Source of the DNA: an uncultured Clostridium sp.
GTDB lineage: Bacteria; Bacillota; Clostridia; TANB77; CAG-508
DNA length: 5,050 nucleotides
Assembly: GCA_945937855.1 (NCBI GenBank)
Contig: CAMEUC010000109.1
Span: 1-5,050, forward strand
Reading direction: 5' to 3'
Shown: positions 1 through 5,050 of the stretch, one piece after another
Numbering within the stretch: the first letter of the stretch is position 1
How the letters are laid out: every line of letters begins with the position of its first letter
Made by a program: the position numbers and the translations under genes
Notes under the pieces: model-generated
Seen by the model: only the letters and a program-made list of their open reading frames with translations
Told to the model about the DNA's origin: nothing
Database searches by the model: none

Positions 1-504
1 ATTTATTATTTTTAAAGCTAATGATGGTCCAATTCCAGTTAATGTTTCAAGTTCAGTTTGTGTTGCTGTATTTATATTTACTAAATTTATATTTGAATTT
101 GTCTCTTCTATTATAATATTTTCCCCAATATCATCTTCAATATAATTTTCTTTTTTTTCATCTGTAAAACTAGGAATATATATTTTTTGTCCATCAGATA
201 CTACATAAGCTAAATTAATTTTACTAGTGTCTGCATTTTCAGTTGTTCCTCCTGCCGCTTCTATCGCATCTACTAACCTTGCTCCTTCTTCTATTTTTAT
301 TATTCCAGGATTTTTTACTTCTCCGGTTATATGCAATATTATAATATTTTTTTCTTCTGGTATTTTATTTTCTTCTACTTCTATATATACATTTTCTTGT
401 ATTACCTTCTCATAATCTTTTTCTCTTATATAATTATAAATACAATAAATTATAATTAATAATACTATTATCCCTAAAATAATCACTTTTTTTAAATTTT
501 TCAT
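1..504 (-). CDS. comEA: ComEA-type competence DNA-binding protein (C-terminus beyond left edge)
   Basis: ComEA is the membrane-anchored double-stranded DNA receptor of the natural transformation machinery, and it passes DNA to the ComEC channel. The 168 residues visible show three parts in family order. A short basic N-terminus and one membrane segment lie at about residues 6-23. An SLBB-type domain spans about 53-112, with a 'GEVKNPG' turn at 61-67 and 'IEAAGG' at 81-86. The start of a helix-hairpin-helix DNA-binding module begins at 141 with LVNINTA and continues to 'LTGIGP' at 155-160. The second half of that module lies outside the window, so the gene is cut by the edge, not broken. The start is ATG at 504-502, with a perfect AGGAGG at 514-509. 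comEC often follows comEA, but that would lie beyond the left edge. Recognition is by domain order and motifs and is secure. Whether the organism is naturally competent cannot be seen. Confidence 0.93.
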   Translation of the reverse strand, partial: MKNLKKVIILGIIVLLIIIYCIYNYIREKDYEKVIQENVYIEVEENKIPEEKNIIILHITGEVKNPGIIKIEEGARLVDAIEAAGGTTENADTSKINLAYVVSDGQKIYIPSFTDEKKENYIEDDIGENIIIEETNSNINLVNINTATQTELETLTGIGPSLALKIIN

Positions 505-569
505 GTTTCCTCCTATTTTTTATTGTTTTTTTTACATTTTTAATATATATTTATAGTGGTGATTTAATA
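505..569. promoter_or_regulatory. Divergent intergenic region between comEA and the carboxypeptidase gene
   Basis: These 65 bp must hold the promoters for two divergent genes. On the plus strand, TTGTTT (523-528) and TATATT (546-551) are 17 bp apart and would start transcription near 557. That is only about 12 nt before the ATG and right at the Shine-Dalgarno sequence GGTGA (558-562). No equally good pair is visible for comEA. TATATT at 547-542 on the minus strand has only a poor -35 partner. The gap is so AT-rich that chance matches are expected. Confidence 0.35.
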
Positions 570-1819
570 ATGAAAAAAATTTTTTATACAATTTTTATGT
601 CTATTATTTTATTAGTGGTGTTGAGCCCAAATCTTTTAGCTACAACTACTCCAGATTTTTCTTTAAATTCTGCAGCTGCAGTTTTGTATGATGCATCCTC
701 GCGGACAAATTTTATATGAAAGAAATAGTGAAGAAAAAATGTACCCAGCAAGTCTTACAAAAGTTTTAACTGCTATAGTTGTAATGGAACATTGTAATTT
801 AGATGACCCTGTTACTGTTAGCCAAACCGCTATTGATAGTATTGAATATGGTTATATTACAGCTAATTTAAGAGCAGGCGAAACATTTACCGTAGAAGAG
901 CTTTTAAATATTTTAATTGTTTCTTCTTCAAATGATGCTGCTTTAGTTCTAGCTGAGCATGTTAGTGGTTCAGTAGAAGATTTTTGTAAATTAATGAATG
1001 AAACAGCAACTAGAATTGGATGTACTAATAGTAATTTTGTAAATCCAAATGGTGTTCATAACGAAAATCATTATTCAACAGCACACGATTTAACTTTAAT
1101 TGCAAATCACTCTTTAAAATTTGAAAGTTTGAAAGAAATCTTCAAAAAAACATATTGTAAACTGCCTACAACTGATTTATATACTAAAGATGATAGGATA
1201 TTTTCTACAACAAATGAGCTTATTCTTTCTGGTAGCTCAAATAATTATTACAAATATGCACTAGGATTGAAAACTGGTTTTACAACTCCTGCTGGTTATT
1301 GTTTAATGGGGTATGCTTCTAAAGATGGTCTAGAACTAATTACTGTTTTATTAAATGGTAGTACTTCTGATAATAGGTATTTAGAAACTCAAAAACTTTT
1401 TGATTATGGTTTTAATAATTTTTCTTTAAAGAAATTTGCTAGTAAAGGAGATTCTATACAAACTGTTTCTATAAAGGGAGCTACTAAAGATACTAAAAAA
1501 TTGAATTTGGTATTAGATAATGATATAAATATTACGGTCAATAATGATTTAGATATTTCTACTATTAGATCTGAAATTAAAATCAATAATAAATTAAAGG
1601 CACCTATTGTAAAGGATACTGTTATTGGGACTTTATCCTATGAATTAAATCGGGATTACTTATTCAGCAAATCTAATTGCAGCTAATGATGTAAAATCAT
1701 CTCATTTATTACTAAAATTTGTAATTTTCTTCGTTGTTATATTTATACTTCTAATTGTGTATAAATTAAGGAAATCAAATTTAAAGAAAAAAAGAATAAA
1801 TATGATTAAAAGATTTTAA
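570..1819 (+). CDS. dacF: D-alanyl-D-alanine carboxypeptidase (DacF/PBP5-type, S11), read in three frames through two +1 shifts
   Basis: This is a penicillin-binding D,D-carboxypeptidase that removes the terminal D-alanine from peptidoglycan stem peptides at the outer face of the membrane. Joining the three frames gives 415 residues, close to the family's usual length. Frame one (570-701) encodes a signal peptide, residues 1 to about 24, ending near 'LLA'. Frame two (703-1650) holds the whole catalytic domain: SLTK with Ser61 and Lys64, the SSN motif at 119-121 and KTG at 234-236. Frame three (1652-1816) finishes the C-terminal domain and adds a membrane anchor at about 379-397 with a lysine-rich tail. 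Translated without shifts, the first frame stops at 717-719 after 49 residues and the second at 1684-1686. Each change falls at an in-frame CGG codon (702-704 and 1651-1653). The start is ATG 570 with GGTGA 7 nt upstream. The ATG at 688 lacks a ribosome-binding site and would lose the signal peptide. The gene could be a recent pseudogene, but the catalytic residues are intact. Confidence 0.9.
699..705 (+). other. First +1 frame change, at in-frame CGG (702-704)
   Basis: The codons read TCG then CGG. Skipping C702 gives TCG-GGA-CAA, so the protein continues as 'DASSGQILYE', matching the family's usual D-A-x-S/T-G-x-x-L-Y start of the catalytic domain. The upstream frame closes at TGA 717-719. 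The downstream frame is closed on its left by TAA 664-666. The change must therefore lie between 667 and 716. Its exact base is inferred from the family pattern. Confidence 0.8.
1648..1654 (+). other. Second +1 frame change, at in-frame CGG (1651-1653)
   Basis: The codons read AAT then CGG. Skipping C1651 gives AAT-GGG-ATT, joining 'LSYELN' to 'GITYSANLIAANDV', a sensible end for the C-terminal beta domain followed by the membrane anchor. The third frame is closed on its left by TAA 1646-1648 and the second frame ends at TAA 1684-1686. The change must therefore occur between 1649 and 1683, and CGG lies at the start of that interval. Confidence 0.75.
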
Positions 1820-1821
1820 GC

Positions 1822-1883
1822 AGGGGCGCATGATTGCACCCCTAAAATATTTATTTAAATTCTAGGGCGCAATCATGCGCCCA
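1822..1883. repeat. Paired palindromic repeat (REP/REPIN-like), possible bidirectional terminator
   Basis: Two GC-rich palindromic units stand in opposite orientation in an AT-rich gap. Unit one (1822-1843) folds with an 8-bp stem containing one C/A mismatch around the loop TGAT. Unit two (1865-1882) folds with a perfect 7-bp stem GGGCGCA/TGCGCCC around ATCA. Unit two is the reverse complement of unit one except for one base change and one extra C. The pair can therefore also form one long hairpin, with arms 1824-1844 and 1863-1882 and an 18-nt AT-rich loop. It lies between two convergent genes, and a T-rich run (1887-1894) follows on the plus strand, so it may end transcription. The layout resembles REPIN elements mobilised by Y1 (RAYT) transposases, but no such transposase gene is in the window. 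Confidence 0.7.
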
Positions 1884-1892
1884 TACTCTTTT

Positions 1893-2894
1893 TTATTCTG
1901 CTACATTATTTGTTCCTTCTGTGCTCTCTTCTGGTTCTAATTTTTCATTAAATAACTCATCTACTACCTTTAAAGTTTCCTCTTCATCATGGAAGAAGAA
2001 CCATCCTCCATATTTTTGATCCGAATTTCCTGGTAATTGTGCTGTTTGAATTGTATCTAAACTCATATTTATTGCATATGGTATATAGTCAATTAGCAAG
2101 TTAAAATCTATATTTGTTTTTACATCTTCTTTCATGATATTAATCATATTCTTTATTTCTGTTATGTTTTTTAATTTAATTGTTTGTTTTGCTACAGCAA
2201 TAATTAAGTTTCTTTGTGTTTTCATCCTTCCATAATCTTCATTTCCATATTCATATGGGTATGAACTTCCATCATTATTATGTCTAAATCTTACAACTTG
2301 TTCTGCTTGGTCACCATTTAATTTTTGGTATCCCTTTTGTAAATGTATATGTAGGTCTTGTCCATAATCATCGTAATTCATATTAGTTGGTACATCAAAT
2401 TCTACTCCACCAATTAAATCTACTAATTTTCTTAAAGCTTCTGTATCTACAAGTATATAGTATTTTATATCTAAACCAGTTATTTCATTTACAGCTTCAA
2501 CTGTTTTTTCTGGAGTTTCTCCACCCGAATATAAATAATTTATTTTATTTTGTGCAGAATATTTATAGTTTCCATTTGTAACATATGTATCTCTTGGAAT
2601 TGAAAGCATTGATGCCTTTTGTGTTTTAGGGTTATACGAACAGGCAATTATTGTATCAGACATACCTGTACTTTCTCCCATTATTAGTATTTGTAATGTA
2701 TCTAAGTTTTTCAGTGTTTCTTCGTCATGCCCAAGTAATGCTGCAAGCCAGTTTCCTTCTAATTCGTTCACTTTTTTTGCAAATTTTACACCAGCGAAAA
2801 TACAAATTATTAATATTAATAAAAATATTTTCCTTCCAATATGTTTTTTCTTTTTTTTAATTTCCTTTTCTTTAGTTTCAGAATGTTTTCCCAT
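1893..2894 (-). CDS. LCP (LytR-CpsA-Psr) family cell-wall glycopolymer ligase
   Basis: LCP enzymes transfer undecaprenyl-linked glycopolymers, such as teichoic acids or capsule, onto peptidoglycan outside the membrane. The 333 residues begin with a lysine-rich cytoplasmic stretch (7-22) and one membrane segment (about 23-40), giving an outward-facing catalytic domain. Family landmarks occur in order: 'ILIMGESTGMSDT' at 69-81, 'SIPRDTYV' at 98-105, 'KINYLYSGG' at 117-125, 'VRFRH' at 201-205 and 'GRMKTQRN' at 222-229. The arginines of the last motifs and of IPRDT are those that bind the polyprenyl pyrophosphate in known structures. The first motif reads GES in place of the more usual G-x-D. The C-terminal ~15 residues are acidic and low in complexity. 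The start ATG 2894 has GGAGGG (2907-2902) at good spacing. The gene has its own promoter at 2921-2949 and is convergent with the carboxypeptidase gene. The family is secure, but the polymer is unknown. Confidence 0.95.
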   Translation of the reverse strand: MGKHSETKEKEIKKKKKHIGRKIFLLILIICIFAGVKFAKKVNELEGNWLAALLGHDEETLKNLDTLQILIMGESTGMSDTIIACSYNPKTQKASMLSIPRDTYVTNGNYKYSAQNKINYLYSGGETPEKTVEAVNEITGLDIKYYILVDTEALRKLVDLIGGVEFDVPTNMNYDDYGQDLHIHLQKGYQKLNGDQAEQVVRFRHNNDGSSYPYEYGNEDYGRMKTQRNLIIAVAKQTIKLKNITEIKNMINIMKEDVKTNIDFNLLIDYIPYAINMSLDTIQTAQLPGNSDQKYGGWFFFHDEEETLKVVDELFNEKLEPEESTEGTNNVAE

Positions 2895-2920
2895 TATTTA
2901 TCCCTCCGTTACAGTTATTT

Positions 2921-2949
2921 AGTATAACAAAAAAAGGGTGTAGTTTCAA
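2921..2949 (-). promoter_or_regulatory. Sigma-A-type promoter of the LCP gene
   Basis: On the minus strand, TTGAAA (2949-2944) and TATACT (2926-2921) are 17 bp apart. A TG one base before the -10 box makes an extended -10 element. Transcription would start near 2914, giving a leader of about 20 nt that includes the ribosome-binding site at 2907-2902. Confidence 0.75.
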
Positions 2950-2956
2950 CCCTTTT
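2929..2956 (-). terminator. Intrinsic terminator-like hairpin after the cvpA operon
   Basis: On the minus strand, AAAAGGGT (2956-2949) and ACCCTTTT (2939-2932) form an 8-bp stem around a 9-nt loop, and the T run continues to 2929. The stem has only three or four GC pairs, so termination may be weak. The -35 box of the LCP promoter lies in its loop region. Confidence 0.55.
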
Positions 2957-2968
2957 CTTAATTAATTT

Positions 2969-3185
2969 TGATGATTTTTGGAACAGAGAAAGAAATAATT
3001 ATTTTAATTTGTTATTAATCAGCCTACCTTTTGTATGATTTTCTAAAAAATTAAATTTTCCAAGGCGTACGCGGGTCTTCCTCCGCCTCAAAGGGCTGTC
3101 AAATTTAATTTTTTATAAAATATACAAAACGGCTGATATTAAATTTTAACATTTAATTATTTTTTCTCTGTCCCAAAAATTATCA
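2969..3185. mobile_element. Long-inverted-repeat, MITE-like element of about 217 bp
   Basis: The left arm (2969-3058) and right arm (3101-3185) are imperfect inverted copies over about 85-90 bp. Both arms begin TGATnATTTTTGG and then share ACAGAG. Further inward both contain ATCAGCC, then TTTTGTAT, and finally the identical TAAAAAATTAAATTT. The 42-bp centre (3059-3100) is GC-rich, unlike its surroundings. It contains the palindrome GCGTACGC (3065-3072) and a small AGGCG/CGCCT stem (3063-3067 with 3084-3088). There is no open reading frame of note, so this looks like a non-autonomous element. The right end includes the cvpA stop codon (TGA at 3185-3183). No clean target-site duplication is visible. 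If transcribed with cvpA it would form a very long RNA hairpin. Confidence 0.75.
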
Positions 3186-3782
3186 TTTAATCAAACCTAT
3201 TAACAAATTATGATTGTAAAGTAATGAGCCTATTACTGAATTATTGATTGTATTAATATATTTTTCATTTATCATTGGCGATGTAAGTGAAATTACTGCA
3301 AATATTACTGTTACTATTAATATACCTTTTGCTAATCCATATATTATTCCACCTGTTTTATCAAATTGTTTGATTATTGGAAGTTTTGTTATCAAATCTG
3401 CCAAAACTTTTACAAATATTAGTGCTATTTTTAGTGCTATAAATAATATAATAAATGCTCCAATATATATTATTTTTTCTGTCAAAGCTTTTGTCATATC
3501 GTTTACTGTTTTTTCTCCTGTTTCTATTAAACCGTTTGGAAGCATTTCATATTTTTCTTCATATTCTTCTGTTATAATTTTAGAAGTTATTGTCGCTTCT
3601 ATTCTTTCATCAATTTCAGTATTATTTATAACTATATTTCCTACCGTTTTATACAAAGCAATCGATATAATTAGCGCTATGAAAAATGATAATATATTTA
3701 TTGCCGTTTTTACTAAGCCCCTTTTATAGCCAATAAAAGTAAAAAGTATAACTATTAAAACAATTATTAAATCTAATAACAT
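3183..3782 (-). CDS. cvpA: CvpA-family integral membrane protein
   Basis: This 199-residue protein matches the CvpA (colicin V production) family. Family members are small multi-pass inner-membrane proteins whose exact role in Firmicutes is unclear. The N-terminus shows the family pattern of a hydrophobic segment (3-18), then 'GYKRGLV' (18-24) and a second segment (24-44). A soluble loop (about 50-100) is rich in Glu, Thr and Ile. Two more segments follow at about 103-128 and 147-167. Between them lies 'ITKLPIIKQFDKTGG' (131-145), the conserved loop before the last helix. The start ATG 3782 has AAGGGGG (3794-3788) 5 nt away. That ribosome-binding site overlaps the stop codon of the upstream gene, so the two genes are translated from one message. 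The stop TGA falls inside the outer end of the inverted-repeat element, so insertion of that element may have set the C-terminus. Confidence 0.88.
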   Translation of the reverse strand: MLLDLIIVLIVILFTFIGYKRGLVKTAINILSFFIALIISIALYKTVGNIVINNTEIDERIEATITSKIITEEYEEKYEMLPNGLIETGEKTVNDMTKALTEKIIYIGAFIILFIALKIALIFVKVLADLITKLPIIKQFDKTGGIIYGLAKGILIVTVIFAVISLTSPMINEKYINTINNSVIGSLLYNHNLLIGLIK

Positions 3783-3792
3783 ATTTTCCCCC

Positions 3793-4920
3793 TTATAATG
3801 AAATCAATTCTATTTTATCATTATATACAATTCCTGCTAAATCATCGCTTAATACTATTTTATTAATTTCTTGATTTGCAGAATATTTTTTTATAAGCCA
3901 TCCTGAATTATTGTAAAATAATATTTCACTTCCTAAATTAATTGCAATTGTATTATCTGAAACATATATTTCTTTTGGTTCATCAATTTCATATTCTTTA
4001 CAATCATTTGTATCTGCATTTATTATTTGTAAATATATTTGTGAATTTCTGTTAATAACTTTTATAATTTTATTGTTTGTTTCCACAAATAATACACTTT
4101 CCTGTGTAAAATCTGATATTTTAGAATTTGTTCCTGCTTTAATTAGCTCTATGTGATTGTCATACACAACTACAAGTTTATCTTTATTTTGATACTCTAA
4201 GCTTACAATTAAATCTCCCTCTGTATTTAAATAAGTCTGTTCTATTGAATCTTTTTCACCATTTTTTGCTTTTTCCATTGATATTATTTTTATATTAGAT
4301 TGTATTAAAATTCCTGAAATATTTGCCTCTGCTATAGCTAAATATTTATTATCTGGTGAAATGCTCATATCTATTTCATATGTAGTAGATAAAAATGTTG
4401 TAAATAATTCTGTACCATTATTATCAAATGTTTGTATTACTGTTTTATAAATCGTTCCCGATATGGCAACAGCTAAATAGCCTTTTGAGTTAATATTAAC
4501 ATCAGTAATATTTCCTTCTAAATCTTTTTGCCATACAATCATTTTGTTTGATATTACATATACCTTGCCTCCATTTTTTTCTGCTATACAAAGGTAATCT
4601 CCATTTGACTCAAATATAGGATTCGAAATTTCAATGTCTAATGTGTATTCTTCATTCCCATTATGATTATAAGCTGTTAGTAAATTATTTCTTAAAGTTA
4701 ATATATTTCCTTTATAGGAATATATGCTTAATCCCTCAGTAGAATCAATTGAAATTTTAGGCAAATTATCTTCCGTTCTTTCTTTAAAAAATATATATTT
4801 ATCTAAAAAATTTCTTACACCATCATTGTTTTCATATAAAGTACCTATTGCTATTAATATTAAAAATATTATTATTAGTATAATTAACTTAATAATTTTT
4901 TTCTTATTTAATTCTTTCAC
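3793..4920 (-). CDS. DUF5711-like membrane-anchored beta-propeller-like protein
   Basis: The exact function is not known. With a GTG start at 4920 the protein has 375 residues. It has a lysine-rich N-terminus, one membrane segment (about 9-28) and a long outward-facing domain of short beta strands. That domain repeats a blade-like pattern: 'GDYLCIAE' (107-114), 'KGYLAVAIS' (146-154) and 'SPDNKYLAIAE' (188-198), each followed by strands such as 'VYVISN' or 'IKIIS'. This resembles WD40/PD40 propeller blades. The layout and the cvpA neighbour fit the DUF5711 family of Clostridia, recognised from memory. The start is chosen because AAAGGTGA (4933-4926) sits 5 nt before GTG 4920. An in-frame GTG at 4929 would overlap that site and have none of its own. 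The gene is first in a two-gene operon, 10 bp before cvpA, and has a strong promoter just upstream. A scaffold or sensor role with CvpA is speculation. Confidence 0.78.
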   Translation of the reverse strand: MKELNKKKIIKLIILIIIFLILIAIGTLYENNDGVRNFLDKYIFFKERTEDNLPKISIDSTEGLSIYSYKGNILTLRNNLLTAYNHNGNEEYTLDIEISNPIFESNGDYLCIAEKNGGKVYVISNKMIVWQKDLEGNITDVNINSKGYLAVAISGTIYKTVIQTFDNNGTELFTTFLSTTYEIDMSISPDNKYLAIAEANISGILIQSNIKIISMEKAKNGEKDSIEQTYLNTEGDLIVSLEYQNKDKLVVVYDNHIELIKAGTNSKISDFTQESVLFVETNNKIIKVINRNSQIYLQIINADTNDCKEYEIDEPKEIYVSDNTIAINLGSEILFYNNSGWLIKKYSANQEINKIVLSDDLAGIVYNDKIELISL

Positions 4921-4925
4921 ACCAT

Positions 4926-4933
4926 TCACCTTT
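4926..4933 (-). promoter_or_regulatory. Ribosome-binding site that decides the DUF5711-like start
   Basis: AAAGGTGA reads on the minus strand from 4933 to 4926. It is 5 nt from GTG 4920-4918 and overlaps the alternative GTG at 4929-4927, which favours the shorter protein. An ATG at 4925-4923 is out of frame. Confidence 0.65.
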
Positions 4934-4937
4934 TATA

Positions 4938-4966
4938 TTTATATCAGTTATGTGCGTTTTTTTCAA
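4938..4966 (-). promoter_or_regulatory. Sigma-A-type promoter of the DUF5711-like/cvpA operon
   Basis: On the minus strand, TTGAAA (4966-4961) and TATAAA (4943-4938) are 17 bp apart, with TG one base before the -10 box. Transcription would start near 4931, only about 11 nt before the GTG 4920 start. The -35 box and spacing are the same as for the LCP promoter. Confidence 0.75.
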
Positions 4967-5050
4967 GGTGTTTTTATAATATATGTAAAAATAATTGTTA
5001 GATAAATTGTAATTTGTGTGAGTACCGTATTTGTTAAAAATATCAAAAGA
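4967..5050. other. Right-edge region without recognisable gene
   Basis: These 84 bp are AT-rich and hold no convincing start, RNA gene or repeat. They probably belong to the spacer upstream of the operon promoter. A gene beyond the right edge cannot be judged. Confidence 0.4.

Noticed and set aside
323..325. CGG triplets elsewhere, e.g. on the minus strand at 325-323, 2023-2021, 2527-2525 and 4460-4458
   Set aside because: All are out of frame, spanning codon junctions such as ACC-GGA, TCG-GAT and TCG-GGT. They do not contradict the absence of in-frame CGG.
227..415. Small plus-strand open frame
   Set aside because: It is the shadow of comEA on the opposite strand and has no ribosome-binding site or recognisable protein.
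670..681. 12-bp perfect palindrome CTGCAGCTGCAG just upstream of the first frame change
   Set aside because: It encodes the ordinary 'SAAAV' stretch, has no loop for a stable hairpin, and no equivalent exists near the second site, so it is unlikely to drive the shift.
688..1686. A complete 332-residue carboxypeptidase starting at ATG 688
   Set aside because: No ribosome-binding site precedes 688. The first five residues (MMHPR) do not fit the family, and a signal peptide plus the missing domain start lie upstream in another frame at 570.
3244..3729. 161-codon plus-strand open frame opposite cvpA
   Set aside because: The sense strand encodes a clear CvpA protein. The hydrophobic antisense product is a by-product of AT-rich transmembrane codons.
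4724..5005. Plus-strand open frame running through the operon promoter
   Set aside because: It overlaps the N-terminus of the DUF5711-like gene and its promoter on the other strand, and has no good ribosome-binding site or family resemblance.
1..5050. tRNA, rRNA or CRISPR array
   Set aside because: No cloverleaf, rRNA core sequence or regularly spaced direct repeat was seen on either strand.

Overview
The window is strongly AT-rich and carries five protein genes with Gram-positive ribosome-binding sites. All are envelope or DNA-uptake functions typical of Firmicutes: ComEA, a DacF-type D,D-carboxypeptidase, an LCP (LytR-CpsA-Psr) ligase, a CvpA-family membrane protein and a DUF5711-like membrane-anchored beta-rich protein. 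Together with the clostridial style of the LCP protein, this suggests an AT-rich anaerobic Clostridia-type bacterium, possibly an uncultured gut lineage. That assignment is inference.

Layout. Positions 1-504 (minus) hold comEA, cut off by the left edge before its end. A 65-bp divergent gap follows. Positions 570-1819 (plus) hold a D-alanyl-D-alanine carboxypeptidase whose reading frame changes twice by +1. It ends convergently with the LCP gene (1893-2894, minus), and the 73-bp gap between them holds a nested palindromic repeat pair. Upstream of the LCP gene is a strong promoter overlapping a terminator-like hairpin, and then a 217-bp long-inverted-repeat element (2969-3185) that abuts the cvpA stop codon. 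Positions 3183-4920 (minus) hold a two-gene operon, the DUF5711-like gene then cvpA, with a clear promoter at 4938-4966. The last ~85 bp show no recognisable gene.

Main observation. The carboxypeptidase has every catalytic motif, a signal peptide and a C-terminal membrane anchor, but these lie in three frames. Each frame change falls exactly on an in-frame CGG codon. Skipping the C restores the family sequence with glycine (GGA or GGG) both times. Across about 1,490 codons in the five genes, all 24 arginines are AGA or AGG. No CGN codon occurs in frame anywhere except at these two sites. This suggests that CGG is unassigned or starved of tRNA in this organism and acts as a +1 frameshift site. 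Pseudogene formation or sequence error are the competing explanations.

How the genes fit together. The carboxypeptidase trims peptidoglycan stem peptides, and the LCP enzyme would attach glycopolymers to peptidoglycan. ComEA would bind DNA at the membrane. The CvpA/DUF5711 pair is a membrane operon of unknown exact role. Apart from the operon, each gene appears to have its own promoter, with predicted 5' leaders of only about 10-20 nt.
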